Shown here: positions 1-6,456 of the stretch, one piece after another
Layout of the letters: each line of letters starts with the position of its first letter
Numbering within the stretch: the first letter of the stretch is position 1
Origin: Gammaproteobacteria bacterium
GTDB lineage: Bacteria; Pseudomonadota; Gammaproteobacteria; DRJJ01
NCBI GenBank assembly: GCA_011052255.1
Contig: DRJJ01000250.1
Coordinates: forward strand, 1-14,615
Reading direction: 5' to 3'
DNA length: 14,615 nt
Program-made: the position numbers and the translations under genes
The notes under the pieces: model-generated
Told to the model about the DNA's origin: nothing
The model's input: the letters and a program-made list of their open reading frames with translations, nothing else
Databases searched by the model: none

Positions 1-690
1 CGTACGTACTCTACGGTAAGTGAGGATAAAGCAATAAGAATAGCTATTGCCAGAGATGAAGCATTTGGTTTCTATTATCCAGATGACCTTAAGGCTCTCG
101 AAGATGAGGGTGCTACGCTGGTACCGTTTAGCCCCTTGCATGATGACCATTTACCGCAGGTAAATGCCATGTTCATTGGTGGTGGGTTTCCGGAAACACA
201 TATGCAAACACTCTCCAGTAATACCTCGATGTGCGCCGATATTCACGATGCCATAGAAAATGGCATGCCGGTATATGCTGAATGTGGTGGGCTAATGTAC
301 CTGGCAAACACTATTTCATGGCATGAAAACAAATTATCCATGGTGGGTGCTCTGCCTGTTGATGTGGTGATGTGTGAACGCCCTCAGGGCCGTGGTTATG
401 TCCGTCTGCATGAAACATCAGAACACCCATGGCCGGACCAACCTGAAGAATCAGATGACTTGCCAGCGCATGAGTTTCATTATTCAAAACTGGAAAATAT
501 TGAGCCCTCAATAAAATATGCATACAATGTGCTGCGTGGAACAGGCATAGATGGCCAACATGACGGTCTGCTGTACAAAAATGTAATGGCAAATTACACA
601 CACCTGAGAAACGCTGGCAAAAACCCATGGGCAAAACGCTTCGTTTCATACATACATTTAATTATCACCCAAGCTGATACCCTACTCTGA
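1..690 (+). CDS. dsrN: DsrN, siroheme amidase (CbiA/CobB-like), C-terminal part
   Basis: The gene is open from base 1 in frame 1 and begins outside the window, so the ATG at 136 is internal. The translation is the glutamine-amidotransferase half of a cobyrinic acid a,c-diamide synthase-like protein. It has an IAIARDEAFGFYY segment, a FIGGGFPE loop, the nucleophile elbow AECGGLMYL (Cys codon 283-285) and the FHYSKLEN segment with the likely catalytic His (codon 478-480). The N-terminal ATP-binding domain lies upstream of the window. Family knowledge: DsrN amidates siroheme for the DsrAB sulfite reductase of sulfur oxidisers, while cobalamin pathway homologues (CobB/CbiA) amidate cobyrinate. 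The dsrR-like gene 14 bases downstream favours DsrN; without it CbiA would be the default name. The C-terminus is intact, with GIDGQHDGLLYKN followed by a short tail. It acts in the cytoplasm. Confidence 0.85.
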   Translation, partial: RTYSTVSEDKAIRIAIARDEAFGFYYPDDLKALEDEGATLVPFSPLHDDHLPQVNAMFIGGGFPETHMQTLSSNTSMCADIHDAIENGMPVYAECGGLMYLANTISWHENKLSMVGALPVDVVMCERPQGRGYVRLHETSEHPWPDQPEESDDLPAHEFHYSKLENIEPSIKYAYNVLRGTGIDGQHDGLLYKNVMANYTHLRNAGKNPWAKRFVSYIHLIITQADTLL

Positions 691-704
691 TATGAGGCCC
701 CTTT

Positions 705-1019
705 ATGTTTAAGTATACCGATAGCGCAGCAGAACACATTAAGCTAACAGCCGCTCAGGCTAATGGCGAACCTGTTCTACGTGTAGCAGCAAAAACCAAC
801 TCGGATGGCAGCATCGAATATGGCATGGGTTTCGATGAAGCCAAAGAAGGTGATACACAGGTTCAGAATGGCGGGGTCACGGTTGTCATAGACTCGATGA
901 GCATCGAGATACTTGAGGAAACGACTCTTGATTATGTCGAAATTGAGCCCGGACAGTTCAACTTTATTTTCCTGAACCCGCTCGATCCAAACTATACACC
1001 AGTCAAAAAGTCAAAATAA
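705..1019 (+). CDS. dsrR: DsrR, A-type carrier (IscA/HesB-fold) protein without cysteines
   Basis: This is a 104-residue protein beginning 14 bases after dsrN, with GAGG just upstream of the ATG, so it is probably cotranscribed with dsrN. Its size and pattern resemble the IscA/HesB fold: an N-terminal TDSAAEHIKL helix, a GMGFDEAKEGD segment, GGVTVVIDSMS and LDYVEIEPGQFNFIFLNP. The three cysteines that bind iron-sulfur clusters in true A-type carriers are missing; the protein has no cysteine, and the usual C-terminal CGCG region is replaced by LNPLDPNYTP. Family knowledge: lack of these cysteines is characteristic of DsrR of purple sulfur bacteria, which supports sulfur oxidation, possibly post-transcriptionally, rather than delivering clusters. 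Its place after dsrN matches the known dsrN-dsrR order. The name rests on length, fold pattern, cysteine loss and context. Confidence 0.85.
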   Translation: MFKYTDSAAEHIKLTAAQANGEPVLRVAAKTNSDGSIEYGMGFDEAKEGDTQVQNGGVTVVIDSMSIEILEETTLDYVEIEPGQFNFIFLNPLDPNYTPVKKSK

Positions 1020-1028
1020 CACTAAGGA

Positions 1029-1146
1029 GTACGTTACATGCCCGCTTTATTGTTTACAGACCGTCGGTAGCATGGATGCTACCGTCGAGCGTACAGGGAT
1101 GTATTTACAGCGCGTCTGTAAACAATAAAGCGGGCATGTGACGTAC
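1029..1146. repeat. 118-base element with 33-base inverted terminal arms
   Basis: The left arm (1029-1061) and right arm (1114-1146) are reverse complements at 32 of 33 positions. The single exception, 1035 against 1140, would be a G-U pair in RNA. A second dyad lies inside: 9-base arms at 1065-1073 and 1076-1084 separated by two G. A third, TTTACAG at 1104-1110 with CTGTAAA at 1116-1122, competes with the long stem for the right arm. The element fills nearly all of the dsrR-to-flavoprotein gap. The palindromic tetramer GTAC occurs at both outer ends and could be a target duplication, but it could equally be part of the arms. No T tract follows, so it is not a normal intrinsic terminator. It has the architecture of a miniature mobile element (Correia/MITE-like) or an mRNA-processing hairpin. 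I do not recognise the family. Confidence 0.8.
1038..1070 (+). other. Possible 10-codon leader ORF with strong ribosome binding site
   Basis: AAGGAG at 1024-1029 sits eight bases before ATG 1038, which opens a 10-residue ORF (MPALLFTDRR) ending with TAG at 1068-1070. This is a better ribosome binding site than anything seen before the next gene at 1160. The ORF lies almost wholly in the left arm of the inverted-repeat element, so ribosomes on it would melt the long stem. It may be a real leader peptide, or the AAGGAG may be the original ribosome binding site of the downstream gene, separated from its start codon by insertion of the element. It is too short for codon statistics to help. Confidence 0.3.
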
Positions 1147-1159
1147 GGTCCAAAACAAT

Positions 1160-2605
1160 ATGTCACTAAGCAAGTTTGATATAGTTATCATTGGCAGTGG
1201 CCCGGGTGGCTACAAGGCCGCCATCACAGCGGCTCAGCTCGGCTCACGTGTTGCCCTGATAGAATCCCGACAACAGGGAGGCACCTGCCTGAATAAAGGT
1301 TGCATACCCAAAAACACCCTGTTACATCTGGCCAAATTAATTGAGGATGTTAACCAGTTAAATGGCAAGGGCATCAACGGCACTATCTCTGGTGATTTTA
1401 CTGGTGCTTTAGAGTACAAAGAAGAAGTGGTAAGCCAGATACGTGACAACTTCCCTGTCTGGTTACGCCGTCTTGGTGTGCACCAGTTTGCTGGACACGC
1501 CAGTTTTGTTAATAGCAATACAATACAGATCACAGATGATACCGGTGACAACAAAACCATATCAACCAAACATGTAATCATTGCTACCGGGTCGCGTGAA
1601 CGTAAACATCCCAACGTCACAACTGATGGTAGTCGTATCCTGAATTCGTATGATTTTCTAACCCGCCTTGACCAGCTTCCAGAATCAATACTAATCATCG
1701 GCGGTGGCGCTATCGGCGCCGAGTTTGGATTTTTACTACACCAATATGGATCCAGAGTCACCATTGTTGAGCAATCCAGCCGCATGCTGAACAAAACCAA
1801 TATCCCTGAACGGGCCAGCATGATGCTGGAGCGCAAGTTTAAGCGTCTGGGCGTTGATATACGAAAAAATACCGGCGTTCTCTCAGCTGTGCCTGGCGAA
1901 GCAGGTGTTGATGTGAACTTTAGTAGTGGCGAAAAACAGAATTTTGACTACGTGTTGGTAGCCATTGGCCGTGAACCCTGCACGTCCGGTATGGGGCTTG
2001 AGCATACAGGCATCGATCTTGATAAAAAAGGGTTCATTAAAACCAATCAGTACCTCGAAACATCGGTAGACGGGATTTTTGCAGTAGGTGATGTAAAAGC
2101 GGGACCCATGACAGCCAATGCCGCACTGCATGATGGCAAGGTAGCTGCAACCAATGCAGTTGGCAGTACCCGATTAACATTTAATTATCACATTGTTCCT
2201 ATTGTTATCGATACAGCGCTGGAAATTGCGGCCGTTGGTCTGACAGAAGAAATGGCGGAATCTGCCGGCTTTGAGCCTGATGTTGCCCGCGGTAATTTCA
2301 GCGCCTCACCCAAGGCTCGTGGCCGCCAGGATACCGAAGGCTTCATCGAGGTCGTTCACGACGAAGAAACAGGCCAAATGCTGGGCGGCTGCATAGTGGG
2401 TTCTGAGGCCGGCGAGCAGATCCAGATGCTGACGGCCGCCTGCCAGTCACCTAGAGGTCTATGGCTGTTTACCGATATTAATTACAGCCATCCCTCCTGG
2501 TGTGAGGAACTTGAACACGCTATCTACCCGTATACCAACGCGTTTTCCGAATCAGGCAAGGATATATTCCATCCCGGTATTTATGCCATACGTCATAAAT
2601 CCTGA
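1160..2605 (+). CDS. Dihydrolipoamide dehydrogenase-like disulfide oxidoreductase
   Basis: This 481-residue class I pyridine nucleotide-disulfide oxidoreductase carries an FAD-binding GSGPGG at 12-17 and the redox pair C43/C48 in GGTCLNKGCIPKN. The NAD(P)-binding GGGAIG at 181-186 is followed by Glu204 at the end of the second strand, which favours NADH over NADPH. The second FAD motif FAVGDVKAGPMTA lies at 308-319, and the C-terminal dimer domain has the catalytic His-Glu pair in HPSWCEE (H444, E449). The pattern fits dihydrolipoamide dehydrogenase best; other disulfide reductases of the family cannot be excluded. The tail after the His-Glu motif is longer than usual. No lipoyl protein or 2-oxoacid dehydrogenase subunit is in the window, so a housekeeping complex role is not suggested. 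Placement after dsrN-dsrR suggests work on sulfur-carrying thiols or a lipoate-binding protein (inference). There is no clear Shine-Dalgarno before ATG 1160. Confidence 0.8.
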   Translation: MSLSKFDIVIIGSGPGGYKAAITAAQLGSRVALIESRQQGGTCLNKGCIPKNTLLHLAKLIEDVNQLNGKGINGTISGDFTGALEYKEEVVSQIRDNFPVWLRRLGVHQFAGHASFVNSNTIQITDDTGDNKTISTKHVIIATGSRERKHPNVTTDGSRILNSYDFLTRLDQLPESILIIGGGAIGAEFGFLLHQYGSRVTIVEQSSRMLNKTNIPERASMMLERKFKRLGVDIRKNTGVLSAVPGEAGVDVNFSSGEKQNFDYVLVAIGREPCTSGMGLEHTGIDLDKKGFIKTNQYLETSVDGIFAVGDVKAGPMTANAALHDGKVAATNAVGSTRLTFNYHIVPIVIDTALEIAAVGLTEEMAESAGFEPDVARGNFSASPKARGRQDTEGFIEVVHDEETGQMLGGCIVGSEAGEQIQMLTAACQSPRGLWLFTDINYSHPSWCEELEHAIYPYTNAFSESGKDIFHPGIYAIRHKS

Positions 2606-2607
2606 AC

Positions 2608-2636
2608 CTGACTGTAACGGCTAAATAGCATACACT
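2608..2636 (+). promoter_or_regulatory. Weak candidate sigma-70 promoter for the two-component genes
   Basis: CTGACT (2608-2613) and TACACT (2631-2636) are separated by 17 bases and each match the -35 and -10 consensus at four of six positions. They lie in the 59-base gap before the sensor kinase gene. Read-through from the upstream sulfur genes is equally possible. Confidence 0.2.
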
Positions 2637-2664
2637 TACGGAATGTCCTTAAATAGACAATAGC

Positions 2665-4332
2665 ATGCCTGGTACTGAACAAATCAAAATGCAAGCCACC
2701 GGTAAACCTGCCCACTCAGGCAAGTATGGCAGACTCATGCCATGGTTACGCCCACATGCAGCGGGTTGGCGTAAAAAATCACCTGCGCTGGTATCAAGCG
2801 GACTTTTCATGCCGTTGGTTACCTTACTGAGTATTCTGGTACTGCTGGGTCTGAACAGCTATATCATGGTAACGACCAAAGACAATATGGACTGGCTCTA
2901 TTCAGTTCAGATTGCGCTATTACTGGGTGGGGCCATAGCAATTGGCCTGATGTTGTACCGAATCAACCATCAACTTATGTTGCCACTGGCACACATGCGC
3001 AGCTGGGCCATGCGTATGCGTGGCGGCAACCTGTCTGCACGTATACCGGTACCGGGTCATGGTGAGTTCGCTGAACTGGTTAAAGATATAAACGGCCTGG
3101 GAAAAGACCTTGAAACACTCTCCAGAAGAATGGACGATCAGGTAAAAAAACAAACAGAACAAATTGAACAAAAAACACGGTCACTGGAAATTCTGTACGA
3201 TGTGGCTGCCAGCATTAACACATCACGTAGTCTTGAAGATTTACTTCACCGCTTTTTAAACACACTGATGGGGGTCGTTAATGCCCGTGCTGCTACCGTC
3301 AGACTAATAACCGACGACAATCAGATGCGCCTGGTATCCAGCATCGGGCTTGATGAAAAAATCATAAAAGAAGAACAGCTGATACCTGTTGACCGTTGCA
3401 TGTGTGGCAAGGCCTTTCAAAATGGCGATGTACTTACCCAGGATAATATCAGTCAATGTGGCGAATTTGCCGGACAGCCTTTCTTTGATCAGGATGATAT
3501 TGAGATGATAGCCGTCCCGTTACAGCATGCCGGAAAGAACCTGGGTGTTTATAATCTGTTTGTTGAACAACGAAGTTTGCTTGAGCGGGAAGACATCAAG
3601 GAAATCCTGACCAGTATTGGTCGTCATCTGGGTATCGCTATTGAAACCTCACGTCTTGATGAAACCGCAAAAAGACAGGAGATTAACCAGGAACGCACCA
3701 TGCTTTCTCATGAGCTGCATGATTCACTTGCACAAACACTTGCCAGCCTTCGTTTTCAGGCCAGAAACCTCGAAGACTCCCTACTGCACGCCGACAACGA
3801 TACGGCTCGTCATGAGGTGTCCAATATCCAGAATGGTCTGGACGAAGCCTACACTGAATTACGTGAATTACTTTCACACTTCCGGGCCCCATTTGATGAA
3901 CGTGGACTTATTTCTGCTATCGATAATGTCATAGACCGATTTCGTAAGGAAACAAATATACTGATATTTTTTCAGAACCAGTGGAACGAATTATGCATGC
4001 CTTCAACACTGGAAATGCAGGTTTTACGTATCGTACAGGAATCTCTGACGAATATACGTAAACACAGCAAGGCACATGCCGTACGCGTACTATTGCGCAT
4101 GGATGAGAATAATGACTACAGTATTCTGATTGAAGATGATGGTATCGGTCTGAAAAACCGGGTCCTGGACGGCAAAGCAGGTGAACATATCGGTTTGTCT
4201 ATTATGCAGGAACGCGCCAAACGTTTACATGGAAATCTGTCATTTGAAAGTGAGCCAGGTGAAGGCACACGCGTGATGCTTACATTCAAACCTGCCCCTG
4301 AAAAAGATCAATCTACCTTTACCAATATCTGA
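2665..4332 (+). CDS. NarX-like sensor histidine kinase (HAMP-GAF-HisKA_3-HATPase)
   Basis: This 555-residue inner-membrane kinase has two hydrophobic segments, about 46-69 and 80-99, separated by only about ten residues. It therefore has almost no periplasmic domain, unlike classical NarX. A HAMP linker (about 100-155) and a charged coiled coil (155-172) lead to a GAF-type domain (about 175-330) with three clustered cysteines, C245, C247 and C265. The dimerisation/phosphotransfer box SHELHDSLAQTLASLRFQ places the phosphorylated histidine at H352, as in the HisKA_3 (NarX/DegS/LiaS) class. The N box is QESLTNIRKHSKA (458-470) and the G boxes are DDGIGL (491-496) and GEHIGLSI. The cognate regulator follows 41 bases downstream. 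The signal is not recognisable, but the likely sensing site is the cytoplasmic GAF domain, with a redox or sulfur ligand possible at the cysteines (inference). The start is uncertain: no good Shine-Dalgarno precedes ATG 2665, and in-frame ATGs at 2689 and 2737 are alternatives. Confidence 0.85.
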   Translation: MPGTEQIKMQATGKPAHSGKYGRLMPWLRPHAAGWRKKSPALVSSGLFMPLVTLLSILVLLGLNSYIMVTTKDNMDWLYSVQIALLLGGAIAIGLMLYRINHQLMLPLAHMRSWAMRMRGGNLSARIPVPGHGEFAELVKDINGLGKDLETLSRRMDDQVKKQTEQIEQKTRSLEILYDVAASINTSRSLEDLLHRFLNTLMGVVNARAATVRLITDDNQMRLVSSIGLDEKIIKEEQLIPVDRCMCGKAFQNGDVLTQDNISQCGEFAGQPFFDQDDIEMIAVPLQHAGKNLGVYNLFVEQRSLLEREDIKEILTSIGRHLGIAIETSRLDETAKRQEINQERTMLSHELHDSLAQTLASLRFQARNLEDSLLHADNDTARHEVSNIQNGLDEAYTELRELLSHFRAPFDERGLISAIDNVIDRFRKETNILIFFQNQWNELCMPSTLEMQVLRIVQESLTNIRKHSKAHAVRVLLRMDENNDYSILIEDDGIGLKNRVLDGKAGEHIGLSIMQERAKRLHGNLSFESEPGEGTRVMLTFKPAPEKDQSTFTNI

Positions 4333-4373
4333 CACATGAAACTCACTAATAAAAAGCTGACCCAGGTATAGCT

Positions 4374-5027
4374 ATGCGTATAGTATTAATCGACGACCAT
4401 GCCCTTTTCCGGATAGGACTGGAAGGTTTATTCGAAAGGCGTGGTATTGAAGTGGTCGCATCTGTAGGCGATGGCCACGAAGGTGTTAAGGTAGTTTTTG
4501 ACAATAATCCCGACGTGGTACTACTTGATATGCGCATGCCTGATATTAACGGGATACAGGTACTCCAGAAGCTGCGCGATGAAGGGCTTGAAGCTCCTGT
4601 TGTAATGCTTACCACCAGCAATGATGAACGCGACCTGATCGAATCGCTAAGAAACGGTGCGGCCGGCTATTTACTCAAGGACATGGATCCGGACGATCTG
4701 GTTAATGCGTTACATGAAATCGTTAAAGGACAAACCGTGATTGCACCTGAGCTGACAGGCGTTCTGGCGAAGGTAGTCCAGTTTGGTGACGAGGCCATTG
4801 AAGAAGAGAACAAGCGTTTTGCCGAACTCACCCCACGCGAACACGAAATTTTATGTCACGTAGCAGAAGGCGAAAGCAACAAGGTGATAGCCAAAAAACT
4901 GGGTATATCGGACGGGACCGTAAAATTACATGTAAAGGCGATACTCAGAAAGCTTAAGATACATTCAAGGGTAGAAGCAGCTGTTATTGCGGTTGAGAAA
5001 AGCCTGTGTCAAAAAGACAAGCTGTAA
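4374..5027 (+). CDS. NarL/FixJ-family response regulator
   Basis: This is a 217-residue two-domain regulator. The receiver domain (1-120) has the acidic pair D7/D8, the phosphoacceptor D52 in VVLLDMRMPDINGI, T80 and K102. A linker with an acidic run (138-147) leads to a LuxR-type helix-turn-helix (about 150-210) with the signature LTPREHEILCHVAEGESNKVIAKKL read across residues 152-176 and a recognition helix around DGTVKLHVKAIL. All phosphorylation residues are present, so it should be a functional DNA-binding partner of the upstream kinase. Length and domain order are normal for the NarL family. AGG about nine bases upstream is a modest ribosome binding site. The target genes are unknown; being next to dsr, flavoprotein and rhodanese genes makes control of sulfur metabolism a reasonable guess. 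Confidence 0.9.
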   Translation: MRIVLIDDHALFRIGLEGLFERRGIEVVASVGDGHEGVKVVFDNNPDVVLLDMRMPDINGIQVLQKLRDEGLEAPVVMLTTSNDERDLIESLRNGAAGYLLKDMDPDDLVNALHEIVKGQTVIAPELTGVLAKVVQFGDEAIEEENKRFAELTPREHEILCHVAEGESNKVIAKKLGISDGTVKLHVKAILRKLKIHSRVEAAVIAVEKSLCQKDKL

Positions 5028-5040
5028 CAGAAAATAATTT

Positions 5041-5520
5041 ATGACGGGATTTAAGATGAAGAATTACAGACAACTGGTTGAAGAAATCCTGCCTGGGATC
5101 AATGAACTTTTTCCATGGGATGTATCAGAAAAGCTGGACGACAAGGAAGCGCTACTCATTATAGATATTCGAGAACCTTATGAATACGATCGCTTACGTA
5201 TTCATAACAGCATTAATGTACCACGTGGCATACTGGAATCGGCTTGCGATTATGGTTACGAGGAAACCGTTCCTGAACTTGCAGCTGCACGTGACCAGCA
5301 GGTAGTGCTGGTTTGTCGTTCAGGCAATCGCAGTGTGCTTGCGGCCAAAGTCATGCAGGAAATGGGCTACACAAAAGTCTATTCAATGAAGACAGGCATG
5401 GCCGGCTGGAATGATTATGAACTACCCATGATTAACAATAACAGTCAGGCCGTTAGTACAGATGAAGGTGACGAATATTTTGTCAGCCGTGTGAGACCAG
5501 ATCAAATGCCTCCGAAATGA
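5041..5520 (+). CDS. Single-domain rhodanese (sulfurtransferase)
   Basis: This 159-residue cytoplasmic protein has one rhodanese domain at about 25-127. It contains LLIIDIREPYEYDRLRI with the conserved Asp and Arg, HNSINVPRGILE, and the active-site loop VCRSGNRS with the persulfide-forming C92. GMAGWNDYELP closes the domain. The N-terminal helix (MKNYRQLVEEILPGINE) and the roughly 30-residue acidic tail go beyond the minimal domain. No signal peptide is seen. It starts 13 bases after the response regulator and is likely cotranscribed with the two-component genes. ATG 5056 (residue 6) is an alternative start; neither has a strong Shine-Dalgarno. The family moves sulfane sulfur from thiosulfate or persulfides to thiol acceptors. 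Here it could feed sulfur to carriers of the Dsr pathway or supply the signal for the kinase (inference). Confidence 0.88.
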   Translation: MTGFKMKNYRQLVEEILPGINELFPWDVSEKLDDKEALLIIDIREPYEYDRLRIHNSINVPRGILESACDYGYEETVPELAAARDQQVVLVCRSGNRSVLAAKVMQEMGYTKVYSMKTGMAGWNDYELPMINNNSQAVSTDEGDEYFVSRVRPDQMPPK

Positions 5521-5532
5521 TTGCAGATAACC

Positions 5533-6306
5533 TTAGCTGGAAACTTCCTTACATGTCTGATCGCCAGGTTCGATCTTTCGTGTCCTCAGGCTTTTCAAAA
5601 ACCAGCGCGGCAGAGATAATTTATTTTCTGATGGAGCCTCACTACACAATCTGTTCTTACGGACCTTTATAACTACATCCTCATCCCATTGTTTTGTACC
5701 GGCCTGCTTTGCATGCTCCAGCATCCAGTCAAGTGAACAGGCCCCCAGTCCCTTTTTCAAGGTCCCTCCCACGTCAGAATGTACCCCTGGAAACCAACAC
5801 TCCTGTATGGTGCTGTTATCATTATCTGCTGACGGTTTTGCGCGAATTACCCTGAAGCTGAAACGCTCCTCATCTATCGACATCGCATGTGCGCAATAGT
5901 GTACGACACCTGGTATGGATTTCCGGTAACCAATATCCTTCATGTTGGCTGGATTTCCGAATGAGCCCACAGAATCAAATAAGCCCAGAAAATCTATTTT
6001 TCCGTTTTCATCGTTCACACGGTTAGCAAATTCACGTGCAATCACCGCACCTCTTGAAAAACCGACAATAACTGTTTCCCTGCTTCCTTTCGATTGCCAG
6101 TATTTCCAGATTTCCAGTGCATCGAATATTCGCTCTTGCCCACCATGACCAGTGATCGATTCGATTATTTTGCTGACCTTAGTCCCCCTGCTACCAGGGC
6201 CAGTCGTATAAAACTTATGACGACTGTCGTATATATCATACATTCTGAAAACATTTGATAAATCGCCGGGAGTGTTGGTCGTACCATCAAATGCATAGAT
6301 AGCCAT
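5533..6306 (-). CDS. DUF2235 / Tle1-like alpha/beta hydrolase
   Basis: From Met at 6306 this is a 257-residue protein with the DUF2235 hallmarks. It has an N-terminal AIYAFDGTTN, the nucleophile elbow VGFSRGA (Ser84), FLGLFDSVGSFG (Asp111) and ECWFPGVHSDVGG (His176), giving a plausible Ser-Asp-His triad. The start at 6306 is preferred over the in-frame ATG at 6318 because GGAG lies six bases before it. No signal peptide or membrane segment is visible. Family knowledge: Tle1 phospholipase effectors of type VI secretion carry this fold, but they are usually larger and accompanied by VgrG and immunity genes. None is present here, so a cytoplasmic esterase or lipase is as likely. It converges on the rhodanese gene with 12 bases between stop codons and is unrelated in function to its neighbours, suggesting an accessory insertion (inference). 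Confidence 0.8.
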   Translation of the reverse strand: MAIYAFDGTTNTPGDLSNVFRMYDIYDSRHKFYTTGPGSRGTKVSKIIESITGHGGQERIFDALEIWKYWQSKGSRETVIVGFSRGAVIAREFANRVNDENGKIDFLGLFDSVGSFGNPANMKDIGYRKSIPGVVHYCAHAMSIDEERFSFRVIRAKPSADNDNSTIQECWFPGVHSDVGGTLKKGLGACSLDWMLEHAKQAGTKQWDEDVVIKVRKNRLCSEAPSENKLSLPRWFLKSLRTRKIEPGDQTCKEVSS

Positions 6307-6325
6307 AGCTTTCTCCATCAGGAAT

Positions 6326-6360
6326 ATTATCTATACTGACAGTATGTCACCGTCAGTGTA
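6326..6360 (-). promoter_or_regulatory. Candidate promoter with overlapping dyad before the DUF2235 gene
   Basis: On the minus strand GATAAT (6331-6326) resembles a -10 box, with CTGACG (6356-6351) 19 bases upstream as a weak -35. The spacer region holds an inverted repeat, 6332-6340 against 6352-6360, matching at eight of nine positions around an 11-base centre. A dyad overlapping a promoter is typical of an operator, but no regulator gene is adjacent. The 138-base gap 6319-6456 holds nothing else I can name. Confidence 0.3.
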
Positions 6361-6456
6361 AATTGCTGTGACATTTTCACGTTAGACAGGGAAATCTGTC
6401 AGCCTTGCATCGTACAGGCTACGAAAGTATCGTCACACAAAACCTGACTCTATGTT

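Noticed and set aside
1029..1146. The inverted-repeat element as an intrinsic terminator of the dsr operon
   Set aside because: The stem is much too long and no T tract follows on either strand.
6385..6400. GACAG/CTGTC hairpin as a terminator for cysG
   Set aside because: It has only five base pairs and no following T run on the minus strand.
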